Shown: positions 6,455 through 16,438 of the stretch, one piece after another
Layout of the letters: each line of letters begins with the position of its first letter
Position numbering within the stretch: the first letter of the stretch is position 1
Assembly (NCBI GenBank): GCA_903831455.1
Contig: CAIKXV010000101.1
Span: forward strand, 1 to 38,776
Length of the DNA: 38,776 nucleotides
Origin: an uncultured Pseudomonadota bacterium
GTDB lineage: Bacteria > Pseudomonadota > Gammaproteobacteria > Burkholderiales > CAIKXV01
Direction of reading: 5' to 3'
The notes under the pieces: model-generated
Seen by the model: the letters and a program-made list of their open reading frames with translations, nothing else
What the model was told of the DNA's origin: nothing
Databases searched by the model: none
Translations under genes and position numbers: made by a program

Positions 6455-6976
6455 TCAATGGGCTCCCGAAGCCTTCGCGTCCACGCAGAGGCTCGCGGGC
6501 GACATGCGGTCGTAGCCTTCGTGCGGCTGGTGTATCCACGGGTTCTCCGGAAGATAGCGCACGAAATAGTCGGGCTTGATCATCGAGACCGCCTTGTACC
6601 AGAGCACGGCGGTCCGCACGTCCTCGATGCCCTCGCGCGTGGTCTCCAGGTGCCGCCGCACGACATCGAGCGTGATGCCGGAATCGACCAGATCGTCGAC
6701 CAGCAGGATACGACGCCCCAGCTCGGGCGTGGTCATGGTGAGGTGCTCGGCCACCCGGATGTGGCCGCGGACCGTGCCGCCCTCGCCCCCGTAGGACTGG
6801 GTGGAGATGATCGCCAGCGGGACGTCGAAGATGCGCGAGAGCACGTCGCCCACGCGCAGCCCTCCGCGGGCGATGCAGACGATCTGGTCGAACGACCATC
6901 CCGACTCGTAGACGAGCCGCGCGAGGGCCTCGTTGTCGCGCCGGTAGTCTTCCCAGCTCACGTACAGGTCGGCCAT
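6455..6976 (-). CDS. Purine-type phosphoribosyltransferase (COG2236-like)
   Basis: A 173-residue type I phosphoribosyltransferase. ILLVDDLVDSGITLDVV (about residues 97-113) is the PRPP-binding loop with its paired acidic residues. VCIARGGLRVGDVLSRIFDVPLA is the PPi-loop region, and the C-terminal WIHQPHEGYDR resembles the purine-hood region of xanthine/hypoxanthine-guanine enzymes. It would salvage a purine base with PRPP to a nucleotide, but the exact base cannot be read from sequence. ATG at 6976-6974 starts MADLYVSWEDY; a longer frame to 7306 is only purA in another frame. It follows purA by 14 bases, so salvage and the last committed AMP branch are co-transcribed. Confidence 0.88.
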   Translation of the reverse strand: MADLYVSWEDYRRDNEALARLVYESGWSFDQIVCIARGGLRVGDVLSRIFDVPLAIISTQSYGGEGGTVRGHIRVAEHLTMTTPELGRRILLVDDLVDSGITLDVVRRHLETTREGIEDVRTAVLWYKAVSMIKPDYFVRYLPENPWIHQPHEGYDRMSPASLCVDAKASGAH

Positions 6977-6990
6977 GGTCGCCTCGCGCG

Positions 6991-8346
<1,356 letters not shown>

Positions 8347-9504
8347 CTAGCGTTGCGCCGGCAGCGACTCGACCCTCCAGCCGCCCTTCGAAGCCACGAG
8401 CCGACGATCGACGCCGGCCCCCTCGGGCACCCCATCGCCCAGATCGACGACGACCTTTTCACCCGCGGCCCTGAGGGCAGCGATCGCATCGGCCAGACCG
8501 GCCGCCTGCCCGCCCGGGGCGAGGATCACGCCGGACTGCGCCTGCGGCCCGACGAGCGCCGAGAGCGCGAAGAGGTCGAGGCTGAAGCCGGTTGCCGGTC
8601 GCGCGCGTCCGAAGGCTGCGCCCAGTTCGTCGTAGCGGCCACCGGCTGCCACCGCACTCGGGTGGCTTGCGGTGTAGGCCGCGAACACCACCCCGGTGTG
8701 GTATCGGTATCCGCGCAGTTCGGCGAGATCCACGTGCAGGGTCGCCGCCTCGCGCGTGGCCTGCGCAATGGCCTCCAGCGCATCGAGCGCCGACAACAGC
8801 GCCGGCTCCCGCGGCAGGCAGGCGCGTGCTTCGGCGAGTACGCCCTCGTCGCCGTAGAGGCGCGGCAGTCGTCGCAGCGCCGCGCGCCAGGGTTCGGGCA
8901 GCGAACCGGTGAGCGACGCGACCAGCGGCTCGTCCTTGCGCTGCAGCGCTTCGAACAGCTCGGCCTCGAGGGTGGCCTCCACGCCGGCTCCCGCCACCAG
9001 CGCGCGGAACACCCCGACGTGGCCGAGATCGAGGTGGATCCCGCCCAGTCCGGCCGCGCGCAACGCCTCGAGCATCAGGCGCTGCACCTCGATGTCGCTC
9101 GCCACCCCGCCGTGCCCGAACAGTTCGGCGCCCAGTTGCAGAAGTTCGCGGCGCGCCGATCCACTGGCCGGGCGCGCATGCAGCACGCTGCCGCAGTAGG
9201 CGTAGCGCGCGACCCCGGTCCGAGGTGCGCGATAGGCGTCGATCCGGGCGACCTGGGGCGTGATGTCGGCGCGCAGGCCCATCAGGCGCCCCGACAACTG
9301 GTCGGCCACCTTGACCGTCCGCAGGTCGAGGTCGATGCCGGTGCCCACGCGCAGCGAGTCGACGAACTCGAGCATCGGCGGAATCACCGTCCGGTAGCCG
9401 TGGCCCCGGAACAGGGCGAGCAGGCGCGAGCGCAGCGCCTCGACCTGTTCGGCCTCGGGCGGCAGCACGTCCTCGACATGTTCCGGCAGCAGCCAGTTGC
9501 GCAT
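8347..9504 (-). CDS. hisZ: ATP phosphoribosyltransferase regulatory subunit HisZ
   Basis: A class II histidyl-tRNA-synthetase-like protein without tRNA charging activity. It pairs with short-form HisG to make the octameric first enzyme of histidine synthesis and carries its feedback control. About 385 residues. WLLPEHVEDVLPPEAEQVEALR near the N-terminus and the motif 2-like region (LMGLRADITPQVARIDAY, then YAYCGSVLHARP) identify it, and LRGYRYHTGVVFAAY with GGRYDELGAAFG corresponds to the HisA-type motifs. ATG at 9504 is chosen because GAGG lies five bases upstream; an in-frame GTG at 9522 has no ribosome binding site. A TAGAAT at 9531-9526 could be a -10 box, but no good -35 is seen. hisG is not in the window. 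Confidence 0.95.
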   Translation of the reverse strand: MRNWLLPEHVEDVLPPEAEQVEALRSRLLALFRGHGYRTVIPPMLEFVDSLRVGTGIDLDLRTVKVADQLSGRLMGLRADITPQVARIDAYRAPRTGVARYAYCGSVLHARPASGSARRELLQLGAELFGHGGVASDIEVQRLMLEALRAAGLGGIHLDLGHVGVFRALVAGAGVEATLEAELFEALQRKDEPLVASLTGSLPEPWRAALRRLPRLYGDEGVLAEARACLPREPALLSALDALEAIAQATREAATLHVDLAELRGYRYHTGVVFAAYTASHPSAVAAGGRYDELGAAFGRARPATGFSLDLFALSALVGPQAQSGVILAPGGQAAGLADAIAALRAAGEKVVVDLGDGVPEGAGVDRRLVASKGGWRVESLPAQR

Positions 9505-9590
9505 CTCGGCCTCGGTAAACACGTGATTCTACCAGCCCGCGCCTGGTATCAGGCCCCCGGCGAGCCGGCCGCCCGCGCGCGACCGGGCGC

Positions 9591-9782
9591 TCAGTGCACC
9601 CAGAGCAGCAAGGCCAGCCCGACGATCATCGAGGCGAGTCCGATCACGCGCAACTGCGCATCCGGAAGTTCGGTCATCCGTCGAAACGCCTCCCGCCACG
9701 CCCCCGGGGCCACGAACGGCAGGATGCCTTCCAGCACCAGCATCAGTCCCAGCGCCGCGATCAGCGCCTCGCGCAGTTCCAC
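9591..9782 (-). CDS. DUF2065 family small membrane protein
   Basis: A 63-residue protein with two hydrophobic stretches, LREALIAALGLMLVLEGILPFVA (about 3-25) and VIGLASMIVGLALLLWV (about 46-62), joined by a short polar loop with PGAWREAFRRM. This matches the YjeT/DUF2065 family, which is found in proteobacteria between hflC and hisZ or purA, exactly as here. Its function is unknown; the constant link to the HflKC complex suggests an inner-membrane accessory role. It starts 42 bases after the hflC stop and probably belongs to the hfq-hflX-hflK-hflC transcript. Confidence 0.88.
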   Translation of the reverse strand: MELREALIAALGLMLVLEGILPFVAPGAWREAFRRMTELPDAQLRVIGLASMIVGLALLLWVH

Positions 9783-9824
9783 CCGGCGCGCCCCCCCCGC
9801 GGCTCGACCCCGGCCGTCCCTGCC

Positions 9825-10745
9825 CTAGCGACGCGGGGCGACCGGCCCTGCGGGTGCTGCCGCCGGCGCGGGGGCGCCCCCCGGCGAGCGGAAGTAGCGG
9901 AAGAACTCCGAGTTGGGCTCGAGCACGAACACGTTGTTCCTGCCCGAGAAACTCTGCCGGTAGGCCTCCAGGCTGCGGTAGAACGCGTAGAACTCGGCGT
10001 TGGACTGGAAGGCGGCGTTGTAGATGCGCGAGGCCCGGGCATCGCCCTCGCCCTTCACGCGCTGCGCCTCGCGGAAGGCTTCGGCCAGGATGATCTCGCG
10101 CTGGCGATCGGCATCGGCGCGGATCTTCTCGCCTTCGGCCGAACCGGTCGAACGCAGCTCGTTGGCCACGCGCTTGCGCTCGGCCTCCATCCGCCGGTAG
10201 ACCGACTCGCTGACCTCCTGGGGGAAGTCCACGCGCTTGATCCGCACGTCGACCACCTCGATGCCGATCGCCCGGGCATCGGCCTCGGCGCGCTCGCGCA
10301 TCACCTGCACGATCTTGTCGCGCTCGCCCGAGATCACGTCGTTGACGGTGCGCGCGCCGAACTCCGATCGCAGGCTGGAGTTGATGGTCTGCGACAGCCG
10401 ATTGATGGCCGCAGCCTCGTTGCCCTGCACGCTGATGAAGTACTGGCGGACGTCGCTGATGCGCCACTTCACGAAGGAGTCGACCAGGACGTTCTTCTTC
10501 TCGGACGTCTGGAAGCGCTCGGGTTCGGGCGCGTCGATGGTGAGTACCCGTCGGTCGAAGTACCGGACGGTGTCGAGCACCGGGATCTTGAAGTTCAGTC
10601 CGGGCTCTTCGACGACCTTGGCGATGGTGCCCAGGCGCAGGACGATGGCGCCCTGGCGCTGATCGACCACGAACAGGCTCGAGCCCGCCGCCGCGGCGGC
10701 CGCCAGTACGATGCCCAGCAGGAGTCCAGGGTTGTTCCGGATCAT
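9825..10745 (-). CDS. hflC: FtsH protease modulator HflC
   Basis: An SPFH/prohibitin-family inner-membrane protein. With HflK it forms a large periplasm-facing cage that encloses and restrains the FtsH protease. It has 306 residues: an N-terminal membrane anchor (about 7-26, Leu/Ala-rich), the SPFH domain beginning FVVDQRQGAIVLRLG, then a charged coiled-coil helix (ERKRVANELRSTGSAEGEKIRADADRQ) and a Pro/Ala-rich tail after SEFFRYFRSPGG. The last stretch resembles other HflC proteins (NNVFVLEPNSEFFRYF). Its ATG overlaps the hflK stop by four bases (ATGA), so the two partners are probably made in a fixed ratio. Confidence 0.97.
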   Translation of the reverse strand: MIRNNPGLLLGIVLAAAAAAGSSLFVVDQRQGAIVLRLGTIAKVVEEPGLNFKIPVLDTVRYFDRRVLTIDAPEPERFQTSEKKNVLVDSFVKWRISDVRQYFISVQGNEAAAINRLSQTINSSLRSEFGARTVNDVISGERDKIVQVMRERAEADARAIGIEVVDVRIKRVDFPQEVSESVYRRMEAERKRVANELRSTGSAEGEKIRADADRQREIILAEAFREAQRVKGEGDARASRIYNAAFQSNAEFYAFYRSLEAYRQSFSGRNNVFVLEPNSEFFRYFRSPGGAPAPAAAPAGPVAPRR

Positions 10746-12016
10746 TGCCGCTGCTCCCGTTCACGCGACCGCAGGGCCTCGCGCGAGCGAGCGCCGGCCT
10801 CCGGCGCCGCCTGCGGCGCGGGCGCAGCCGTCGATGCACTGCCCGCCTCCCCGGCGGGACGACCCGCCGCCGCCGGGTCGGGCGGGGTCACGGCCGCGCC
10901 GGTCGCACCGACCGAGGCCATCAGCCGATCGAGCGGGAGGAAGAGCAGGTTGCTGCCCGATCGCTGGTCGACGACCACCTTGGTGGCGTTGGTCATCACA
11001 TGCGTGAGTGCATCGAGGTAGAGCCGGTCGCGCGTGACCCGCGGGGCCTTGTTGTATTCCTCGACCACCAGGCGGAAGCGGGCGGCCTCGCCCTCCGCGG
11101 TTGCGATCACGCGCTGACGATAGCCCTCGGCCTCCTCGGCGAGCCGTGCCGCCGCACCGCGGGCCTTCGGGATCACGTCGTTCGCGTAGGCTTCGCCTTC
11201 GTTCTTCTGGCGCTCGCGATCCTGACCCGCCTTCACCGCGTCGTCGAAGGCTGCCTGGACCTGTTCGGGCGGTTGCGCCCCCTGCATGGTCACGTTGCTG
11301 ATCAGGATGCCGACCCGATAACGGTCGAGGATATCCTGCATCAGCTTCTGCACCTCGGCCTGGACCCCGCCGCGATCCTCGTAGAGCACCGCATCCATGC
11401 TGCGACGGCCGACCGTCTGCCGAATGGCCGTCTCGGCGGCCTGCAGCACCGTCTCCTCGGGGTTGCGCACGTTGAGCAGGTAGTCGCGCCCGGAGGACAG
11501 CGTGTACTGCACCGCGAACTGGACGTCGACGATGTTCTCGTCGTCGGTGAGCATCAGCGACTCGCGCAGCACCTTGTTGCGCGGGTTGTTCCGGTAGCCG
11601 ATTTCCAGCGTGCGGACCCCGGAGACGTTGACGACCTCGACGGTCTCGATCGGCCACGGCAGGTGCCAGCGCGGCCCCGGTCCGGTTTCCTCGGCGAACT
11701 TGCCGAAGCGCAACACCACCCCGCGCTCGGCCGGGCCGACGATGTACACGCCACTGGCGAGCCACATGAGCAGCACGAGTCCGACGACGAGCGCACCGCC
11801 GCCCTTCCACTGACCGGGCGAGATGGACGGACCGGTCGGCCCGCCCCCGTCCCCGTTCGGCTGCGGCGCGCCGGGCGAGCGTCGCGAGCCCAGCAACTCG
11901 TTCAGGCGACGGTTGAACCGCCGCCAGAGTTCGTCGAGGTCAGGCGGTCCCGGGTTGCGTCCACCGCCCCCGCCGCCGCCGCCGCCGCGTCCCCACTGAT
12001 TGTCGTTCATGCCCAT
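10742..12016 (-). CDS. hflK: FtsH protease modulator HflK
   Basis: The partner of HflC in the membrane cage around FtsH. The N-terminus is Gly-rich (a run of nine Gly) followed by PPDLDELWRRFNRRLNELLG, the family signature. One transmembrane helix (ALVVGLVLLMWLASGVYIV, about residues 74-92) leads into the SPFH domain (GPAERGVVLRFGKF), a long charged helical region (RERQKNEGEAYANDVIPKAR) and a Pro/Ala-rich tail. Three starts are close together: GTG 12022, ATG 12016 and ATG 12010. ATG 12016 is taken because AAGGG lies five bases upstream, but 12010 gives the more usual N-terminus (MNDNQWG). The C-terminal codons overlap hflC. Confidence 0.95.
   Translation of the reverse strand: MGMNDNQWGRGGGGGGGGGRNPGPPDLDELWRRFNRRLNELLGSRRSPGAPQPNGDGGGPTGPSISPGQWKGGGALVVGLVLLMWLASGVYIVGPAERGVVLRFGKFAEETGPGPRWHLPWPIETVEVVNVSGVRTLEIGYRNNPRNKVLRESLMLTDDENIVDVQFAVQYTLSSGRDYLLNVRNPEETVLQAAETAIRQTVGRRSMDAVLYEDRGGVQAEVQKLMQDILDRYRVGILISNVTMQGAQPPEQVQAAFDDAVKAGQDRERQKNEGEAYANDVIPKARGAAARLAEEAEGYRQRVIATAEGEAARFRLVVEEYNKAPRVTRDRLYLDALTHVMTNATKVVVDQRSGSNLLFLPLDRLMASVGATGAAVTPPDPAAAGRPAGEAGSASTAAPAPQAAPEAGARSREALRSREREQRQ
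11970..11987. repeat. (CCG)6 microsatellite inside hflK
   Basis: Six uninterrupted CCG triplets, read as GGC on the coding strand, encode most of the HflK N-terminal glycine run. Changes in copy number would stay in frame and only alter the length of the flexible Gly segment. Confidence 0.85.
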
Positions 12017-12082
12017 CCACACCCTTGACCCGCCCGTCGCTTCGGCGGACTCGGCGCCCCGCGGGCGCCACCAGCGCCGCCA

Positions 12083-13513
12083 TCAGGCAGCGCGCGATTC
12101 TCCGACCACATCGACCGGCTCGAGTTCCCCGGAGGGCTCGTCCACGGTCGCGCTCCCTGCCCGTCGCCCCGTCAAAGCCCGCTCGCGCGCGGCATCTCGC
12201 CCGTCGCGGACGTATCGGGGAGTCGGGGCGGTTCCCGCATCCTCCCTGCCTGCCGGCACCTGCTGCGCGATGGGTTGCGCGGAGCACACCGTACCACGGT
12301 CCGCAGGGGCGGTCGCGCCCGCGACGCGCACCGGATCCGACACACGCGGACTCGGCACGGATTCCGGCCACTCATCGAGCGGATTCGCGCGCTCGCCGCA
12401 CTCGACGGCGCGGACGCCGGCCTCGCGCCGCGCGAAGAATTCGTCGAGCGCCGCCCGAAGGAGATCGAGGCCCTCGCCCGCGAGGGCCGACAGCCAGATC
12501 TCGGACACCGCGCCGGATTCGTCGCGGGCCGCGCGCGCCGGCACGCCCGCCCTGTCGATCTTGTTGCAGACCACGATCCGCGGCACCGACTCGGCGCCGA
12601 TCTCGACCAGCACCCGGTCGACTTCGCGCATCTGGCGATCGCGATCGGCGCTGGAGAAATCGACCACGTGCAGCAGCAGGTCGGCCTGCGCGGTCTCTTC
12701 GAGCGTGGCCCGGAAGGCCGCCACCAGTTCGTGCGGCAGGTCGCGGATGAACCCGACCGTGTCGGACAGCACCACGTTGCGCCCCGCGGGCGTGTACAGC
12801 CGGCGGCTGGTGGTGTCGAGGGTGGCGAACAGCTGGTCGGCCGCGTAGGTGCCCGCGTGGGTGAGCGCGTTGAAGAGGGTCGACTTGCCCGCGTTCGTGT
12901 ACCCGACCAGCGAGACGGTGCAGGCCGCCCCGCGATCCCGGGAGCGTCGCTGCGTGGCGCGCTGGCGGCCGACCCGCGCGAGCTTGTCGCGCAGCACCTT
13001 CACGCGCTTGCCGAGCAGGCGCCGGTCGGTCTCGAGCTGGGTCTCGCCCGGTCCGCGCAGGCCGATGCCGCCCTTCTGGCGCTCGAGGTGCGTCCAGCCG
13101 CGCACCAGCCGGGTGGCGAGGTGGTCCAGTTGCGCGAGCTCGACCTGGAGCTTGCCCTCGTGGCTGCGCGCACGCTGGGCGAAGATGTCGAGGATGAGGG
13201 TCGTGCGATCGACCACGCGGCACTGCAGCGCCCGCTCGAGGTTGCGCTCCTGGGCGGGCGTCAGCGCGTGATTGAAGACGACGAGGGAGGCGTCGAGCGC
13301 CTCGCGTTCGCGACCGATTTCCGCGACCTTTCCCGACCCTGCGTAGGTGGACGGGTCGGGTCGGCCACGACCGCCGCCGATCACGCCCGCGACTTCGAGG
13401 CCGGCGGAGGCGACCAGTTCGCGCAGTTCCCCCAGGCTTTCCTCGTAATCACGCTCGGAGGAACCGAGTGCGACGAGCAGGGCGCGAGTGCCGGTGTCGG
13501 GACGGTCGAACAT
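12083..13513 (-). CDS. hflX: GTPase HflX with a long C-terminal tail
   Basis: A ribosome-associated GTPase that splits stalled 70S ribosomes under stress. Residues 1-190 are the HflX N-terminal domain (ADRTTLILDIFAQRA-like at 101-115; KGGIGLRGPGETQLETDRR, 147-165). The G domain follows, with Walker A GYTNAGKS (204-211), DTVGFIRDLP (251-260) and NKID (317-320). The catalytic core ends near residue 362 (LDEFFARRE). About 114 more residues follow with no recognisable domain, rich in Ala, Arg, Pro and Glu, making the protein (476) longer than most relatives (about 370-430). It lies 33 bases after hfq. The hfq-hflX-hflK-hflC order is conserved across proteobacteria. Confidence 0.96.
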   Translation of the reverse strand: MFDRPDTGTRALLVALGSSERDYEESLGELRELVASAGLEVAGVIGGGRGRPDPSTYAGSGKVAEIGREREALDASLVVFNHALTPAQERNLERALQCRVVDRTTLILDIFAQRARSHEGKLQVELAQLDHLATRLVRGWTHLERQKGGIGLRGPGETQLETDRRLLGKRVKVLRDKLARVGRQRATQRRSRDRGAACTVSLVGYTNAGKSTLFNALTHAGTYAADQLFATLDTTSRRLYTPAGRNVVLSDTVGFIRDLPHELVAAFRATLEETAQADLLLHVVDFSSADRDRQMREVDRVLVEIGAESVPRIVVCNKIDRAGVPARAARDESGAVSEIWLSALAGEGLDLLRAALDEFFARREAGVRAVECGERANPLDEWPESVPSPRVSDPVRVAGATAPADRGTVCSAQPIAQQVPAGREDAGTAPTPRYVRDGRDAARERALTGRRAGSATVDEPSGELEPVDVVGESRAA

Positions 13514-13546
13514 CCGTTAGCGGGCGGAGAGGCGCGCGTGCGCGCC

Positions 13547-13786
13547 TCAGCCCTCCGCCGAGTTCTCGGCCTGGAAGTTGACGGCGCGGGCGGGCACCAC
13601 CGTGGAGATCGCGTGCTTGTACACCATCTGGGTCACGGTGTTCCGAAGCAGGACCACGTACTGGTCGAAGGACTCGATCTGCCCCTGCAGCTTGATGCCA
13701 TTCACGAGGTAGATCGATACCGGGATGTGTTCCCTGCGCAGCGTGTTGAGGAACGGATCCTGGAGTAGCTGGCCCTTCGCGCTCAC
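13547..13786 (-). CDS. hfq: RNA chaperone Hfq
   Basis: A 79-residue Sm-like protein that forms a hexameric ring and pairs small RNAs with target mRNAs. [28 protein letters not shown] carries the proximal-face residues and Sm1. [12 protein letters not shown] is Sm2 with the conserved YKHA. The C-terminal tail is short, as in betaproteobacteria, unlike the long E. coli tail. The start is GTG at 13786-13784 with GAGG eight bases upstream. A good promoter lies at 13811-13840. It leads the hfq-hflX-hflK-hflC group. Confidence 0.98.
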   Translation of the reverse strand: MSAKGQLLQDPFLNTLRREHIPVSIYLVNGIKLQGQIESFDQYVVLLRNTVTQMVYKHAISTVVPARAVNFQAENSAEG

Positions 13787-13810
13787 GGTGATACCTCGCT
13801 GTTTTTTTCG

Positions 13811-13840
13811 ATTCTGACTCTACTGGATTTTTCCGGTCAA
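13811..13840 (-). promoter_or_regulatory. Promoter of the hfq operon
   Basis: On the minus strand TTGACC (13840-13835) and CAGAAT (13816-13811) are separated by 18 bases in the only AT-rich stretch of the der-hfq gap. Transcription would start near 13804, giving a leader of about 18 nt. A run of seven T on the plus strand at 13802-13808 falls at the predicted start. Confidence 0.55.
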
Positions 13841-13928
13841 AGCCATTGCGGGCCAGCGCCCACGGGCTGTCCAGCAGACCTTCCTCGCGCCTGGCAGGGC
13901 GCTCCCCCGCCGCGCCTCGCCGGTTCGC

Positions 13929-15290
13929 TCAGCGCGAACGTCGCCCGGTGGCCGGTGCCCGGCGCGAAGCGAACGGGTTGCCCCCGGTACGGAACTGCAG
14001 GCGCAGCGGCGTCCCCTCCAGCCGGAACACCGCCCGGAAGGCGTGCTCGAGGTACCGCCGGTAGCTCGCGGGCAGCGAGTCGAGCGCGTTGCCGTGGATC
14101 ACGATCACCGGCGGGTTGCTGCCCCCCTGGTGCGCATAACGCAATTTGGGGCGCACCAGCCCGGAGCGCGGGGGCGACTGGCGTTCGACCGCCGCCATCA
14201 GCGCGCGCGTGAGGCGCGGCGTCGGCAGGTCGATCATCGCGGCGCGCCAGGCCTTGTCCACCGCGGGAAGGACGGCGTCCACGCCGCTGCCACGCTGGGC
14301 CGAAATGAACAGGGTGCGCGCGAAGGCGAGGAAGCCCAGCCGACGCTCGAGGTCGTCGCGAAAGCGCGTCCGCGCGCCCGCGTCGAGCGCATCCCACTTG
14401 TTGGCGACCAGCACGAGCGCACGGCCCGCTTCGAGGATGTAGCCGGCGATGTGCGCGTCCTGGTCGCTCACCGGTTCGCGCGCATCGAGCACCAGTACCG
14501 CGACGTTGCAGCCGTCGATCGCCTGCAGCGTCTTGATCACCGAGAACTTCTCGACGGCCTCGTCGATGCGCGCGCGGCGACGCATGCCGGCGGTGTCGAC
14601 CAGCACGTAGCGGCGTCCGCCACGCTCGAACTCGACGTCGATGCTGTCGCGCGTCGTCCCCGGGAAGTCGTAGACCAGCATGCGCTGCTCGCCCAGCAGC
14701 GCGTTGACCAGCGTGGACTTGCCGACGTTCGGGCGTCCGACCACGGCCACGCGCGGCACCTTCTGGGCCTCGGGCACGGGTTCGGGTTCCGGATCCTCGG
14801 GGAAGCGGTCGAGGATCGCTTCGAGCAGGTCGCCCACGCCCTCTCCGTGCGCGGAGGACACCGGCCAGGGCTCTCCGAGGCCCAGCGCATGGAACTCGAC
14901 GGCGGCCATGCCGGGCCGCATGCCCTCGGCCTTGTTCACCACCAGCCACACCGGGCGCCCGGTCGCGCGCAGGCGCGAGGCGATCTCCTGGTCGAGTCCG
15001 GTCAGCCCCGCACGGCCATCGACCAGGAAGAGGATCGCATCGGCCTCGTCGATCGCGCGCTCGGTCTGGCGCGCCATCTCGCGCGAGATGCCCTCGCCGG
15101 ACACCGGCTCGAAGCCACCGGTATCGACCACCAGGAATCGGCGTTCGCCGAAACGGCCACGGCCGTAATGACGGTCACGGGTGAGACCGGGCAGGTCGGC
15201 GACCAGCGCATCCCGCGTACCCGTGAGCCGGTTGAACAGGGTCGATTTGCCGACGTTCGGTCGGCCGACCAGCACGAGGGTCGGTTGCAT
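13929..15290 (-). CDS. der: Ribosome biogenesis GTPase Der
   Basis: A tandem-domain GTPase needed for 50S subunit maturation; 453 residues. G domain 1: GRPNVGKS (9-16), DTGGF (56-60), NKAEG (119-123). G domain 2: GRPNVGKS (185-192), DTAGM (232-236), NKWD (297-300). A KH-like C-terminal domain follows (RPKLRYAHQGGSNPP, then LDSLPASYRRYLEHAFR). The last 15 residues are Arg/Ala-rich. The start is two bases after the bamB stop, so it is probably co-transcribed with yfgM-bamB. The 142-base gap after it contains the hfq promoter. Confidence 0.98.
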   Translation of the reverse strand: MQPTLVLVGRPNVGKSTLFNRLTGTRDALVADLPGLTRDRHYGRGRFGERRFLVVDTGGFEPVSGEGISREMARQTERAIDEADAILFLVDGRAGLTGLDQEIASRLRATGRPVWLVVNKAEGMRPGMAAVEFHALGLGEPWPVSSAHGEGVGDLLEAILDRFPEDPEPEPVPEAQKVPRVAVVGRPNVGKSTLVNALLGEQRMLVYDFPGTTRDSIDVEFERGGRRYVLVDTAGMRRRARIDEAVEKFSVIKTLQAIDGCNVAVLVLDAREPVSDQDAHIAGYILEAGRALVLVANKWDALDAGARTRFRDDLERRLGFLAFARTLFISAQRGSGVDAVLPAVDKAWRAAMIDLPTPRLTRALMAAVERQSPPRSGLVRPKLRYAHQGGSNPPVIVIHGNALDSLPASYRRYLEHAFRAVFRLEGTPLRLQFRTGGNPFASRRAPATGRRSR

Positions 15291-15292
15291 CG

Positions 15293-16438
15293 TCAGGCGG
15301 CAAGCCCGATCGCGTACACCCCGCCGCCGCGAGTCTGCACGATGAAGCCTCCCGGCACCGGCAGGGCCGCGGTGACGATGGCCGTGCCGTCGGTGGCGAT
15401 GCGTCCGGCGAAGCTGCCATCCTCGATGTCGATCAGGTGCACCTGTCCCTGGTAGTCGCCCACGACCAGCACGCTGCCGATCCTGCGCGGCGCGCCCACC
15501 GATCGAAGGCGCAGGGCAGCCTGTCGCCAGAGGCTCGCGCCCCCGGCGCGGTCGAGCGCATGCACCGCGCCGACGTCATCGACGACGTAGACCGCGCGCG
15601 CATCCATGTCGAGCCCGACGCTGCTGGAGATGTCGCGTCCCCAGTCGAGGCTGCCACGCTTGGCGTCGAAGCAGGCCACCCGCCCCTGGAAGGCCACCGC
15701 GCATACCTGGGAGCCTTCGAAGGCCGGGGCGCTGGCCACCTCGACCACACGCTCGAGTTCCGTGGCGCCGCGGGGTAGCGCCACGGCCACGTCGATCCCG
15801 ACCGCGCCGGTGCGGGCATCCAGGCCGACCAGACGGCCATTCGGGAATCCGGCGAATACCGCGCCGCGGACGACCGTGAGCGCCGCGTGGCTGCGCAGCG
15901 CGAGACTGGGAGAGGCCGGTCGCTGGTAGACCCAGCGTCGGCGACCGCTGTCGGCCTCCAGCCCGAAGATGCGCCCGTCGGTCGTGCGCGCGATCACCAG
16001 GCCCGCGTCGATCACGGGTGCGGCCAGCACCTCGCTGGAGATCGAGGCCTGCCACGCCGGCTTGCCCTCTCGGGTCAGCACCGCGATCTCGCCGTCGAGC
16101 CCGCCCGCGGCAACGCGTCCGTCGCCGGCCCCGATGCCCGCCGACGCACGCTTGATGCCCGACGGCTGGCGCCATAGCAGCCGCCCGTCGGATACGGCGT
16201 GGGCCGACACCGCCCCGTCGCCGCCGATCGCGTAGACCTGTCCGTCCTCGAAGGCCGGCGTGAAGACCTCCCTCGCGGCCGCGGCCACGCGCCCCTGCCA
16301 CAGCACGCGCAGGTTCAGCCGGGCCTTGATGGGCTGGAGCTCGGCGGGTCGCTCGGCGGCGATCCGCCGGGTGCCACAACCGGCCACGACTCCACCGCCG
16401 AGCAGCGCGCCCAGCGCGACCCGGCGTGCGCGGTTCAT
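15293..16438 (-). CDS. bamB: Outer membrane assembly lipoprotein BamB
   Basis: A beta-propeller lipoprotein of the BAM complex that folds beta-barrel proteins into the outer membrane. The N-terminus MNRARRVALG and a hydrophobic stretch end in the lipobox VAGC, with Cys21 as the lipidation site. The rest is built of PQQ-like repeats (AFEDGQVYAIGGDGAVSA, VIDAGLVIARTTDGRIFGLE, VYVVDDVGAVHALDRAGG), as expected for the eight-bladed propeller; 381 residues is normal. The start overlaps the upstream yfgM-like stop by four bases, and der follows two bases later. The yfgM-bamB-der order is conserved. Confidence 0.96.
   Translation of the reverse strand: MNRARRVALGALLGGGVVAGCGTRRIAAERPAELQPIKARLNLRVLWQGRVAAAAREVFTPAFEDGQVYAIGGDGAVSAHAVSDGRLLWRQPSGIKRASAGIGAGDGRVAAGGLDGEIAVLTREGKPAWQASISSEVLAAPVIDAGLVIARTTDGRIFGLEADSGRRRWVYQRPASPSLALRSHAALTVVRGAVFAGFPNGRLVGLDARTGAVGIDVAVALPRGATELERVVEVASAPAFEGSQVCAVAFQGRVACFDAKRGSLDWGRDISSSVGLDMDARAVYVVDDVGAVHALDRAGGASLWRQAALRLRSVGAPRRIGSVLVVGDYQGQVHLIDIEDGSFAGRIATDGTAIVTAALPVPGGFIVQTRGGGVYAIGLAA

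Noticed and set aside
6159-6515. Small plus-strand gene in the gap after tRNA-Leu
   Set aside because: Ala/Arg-rich composition, no ribosome binding site, and it runs into the opposing phosphoribosyltransferase gene.
12275-13768. A 497-codon plus-strand open frame antisense to hflX and hfq
   Set aside because: It is fully opposite two well-identified conserved genes and has shadow-like composition.
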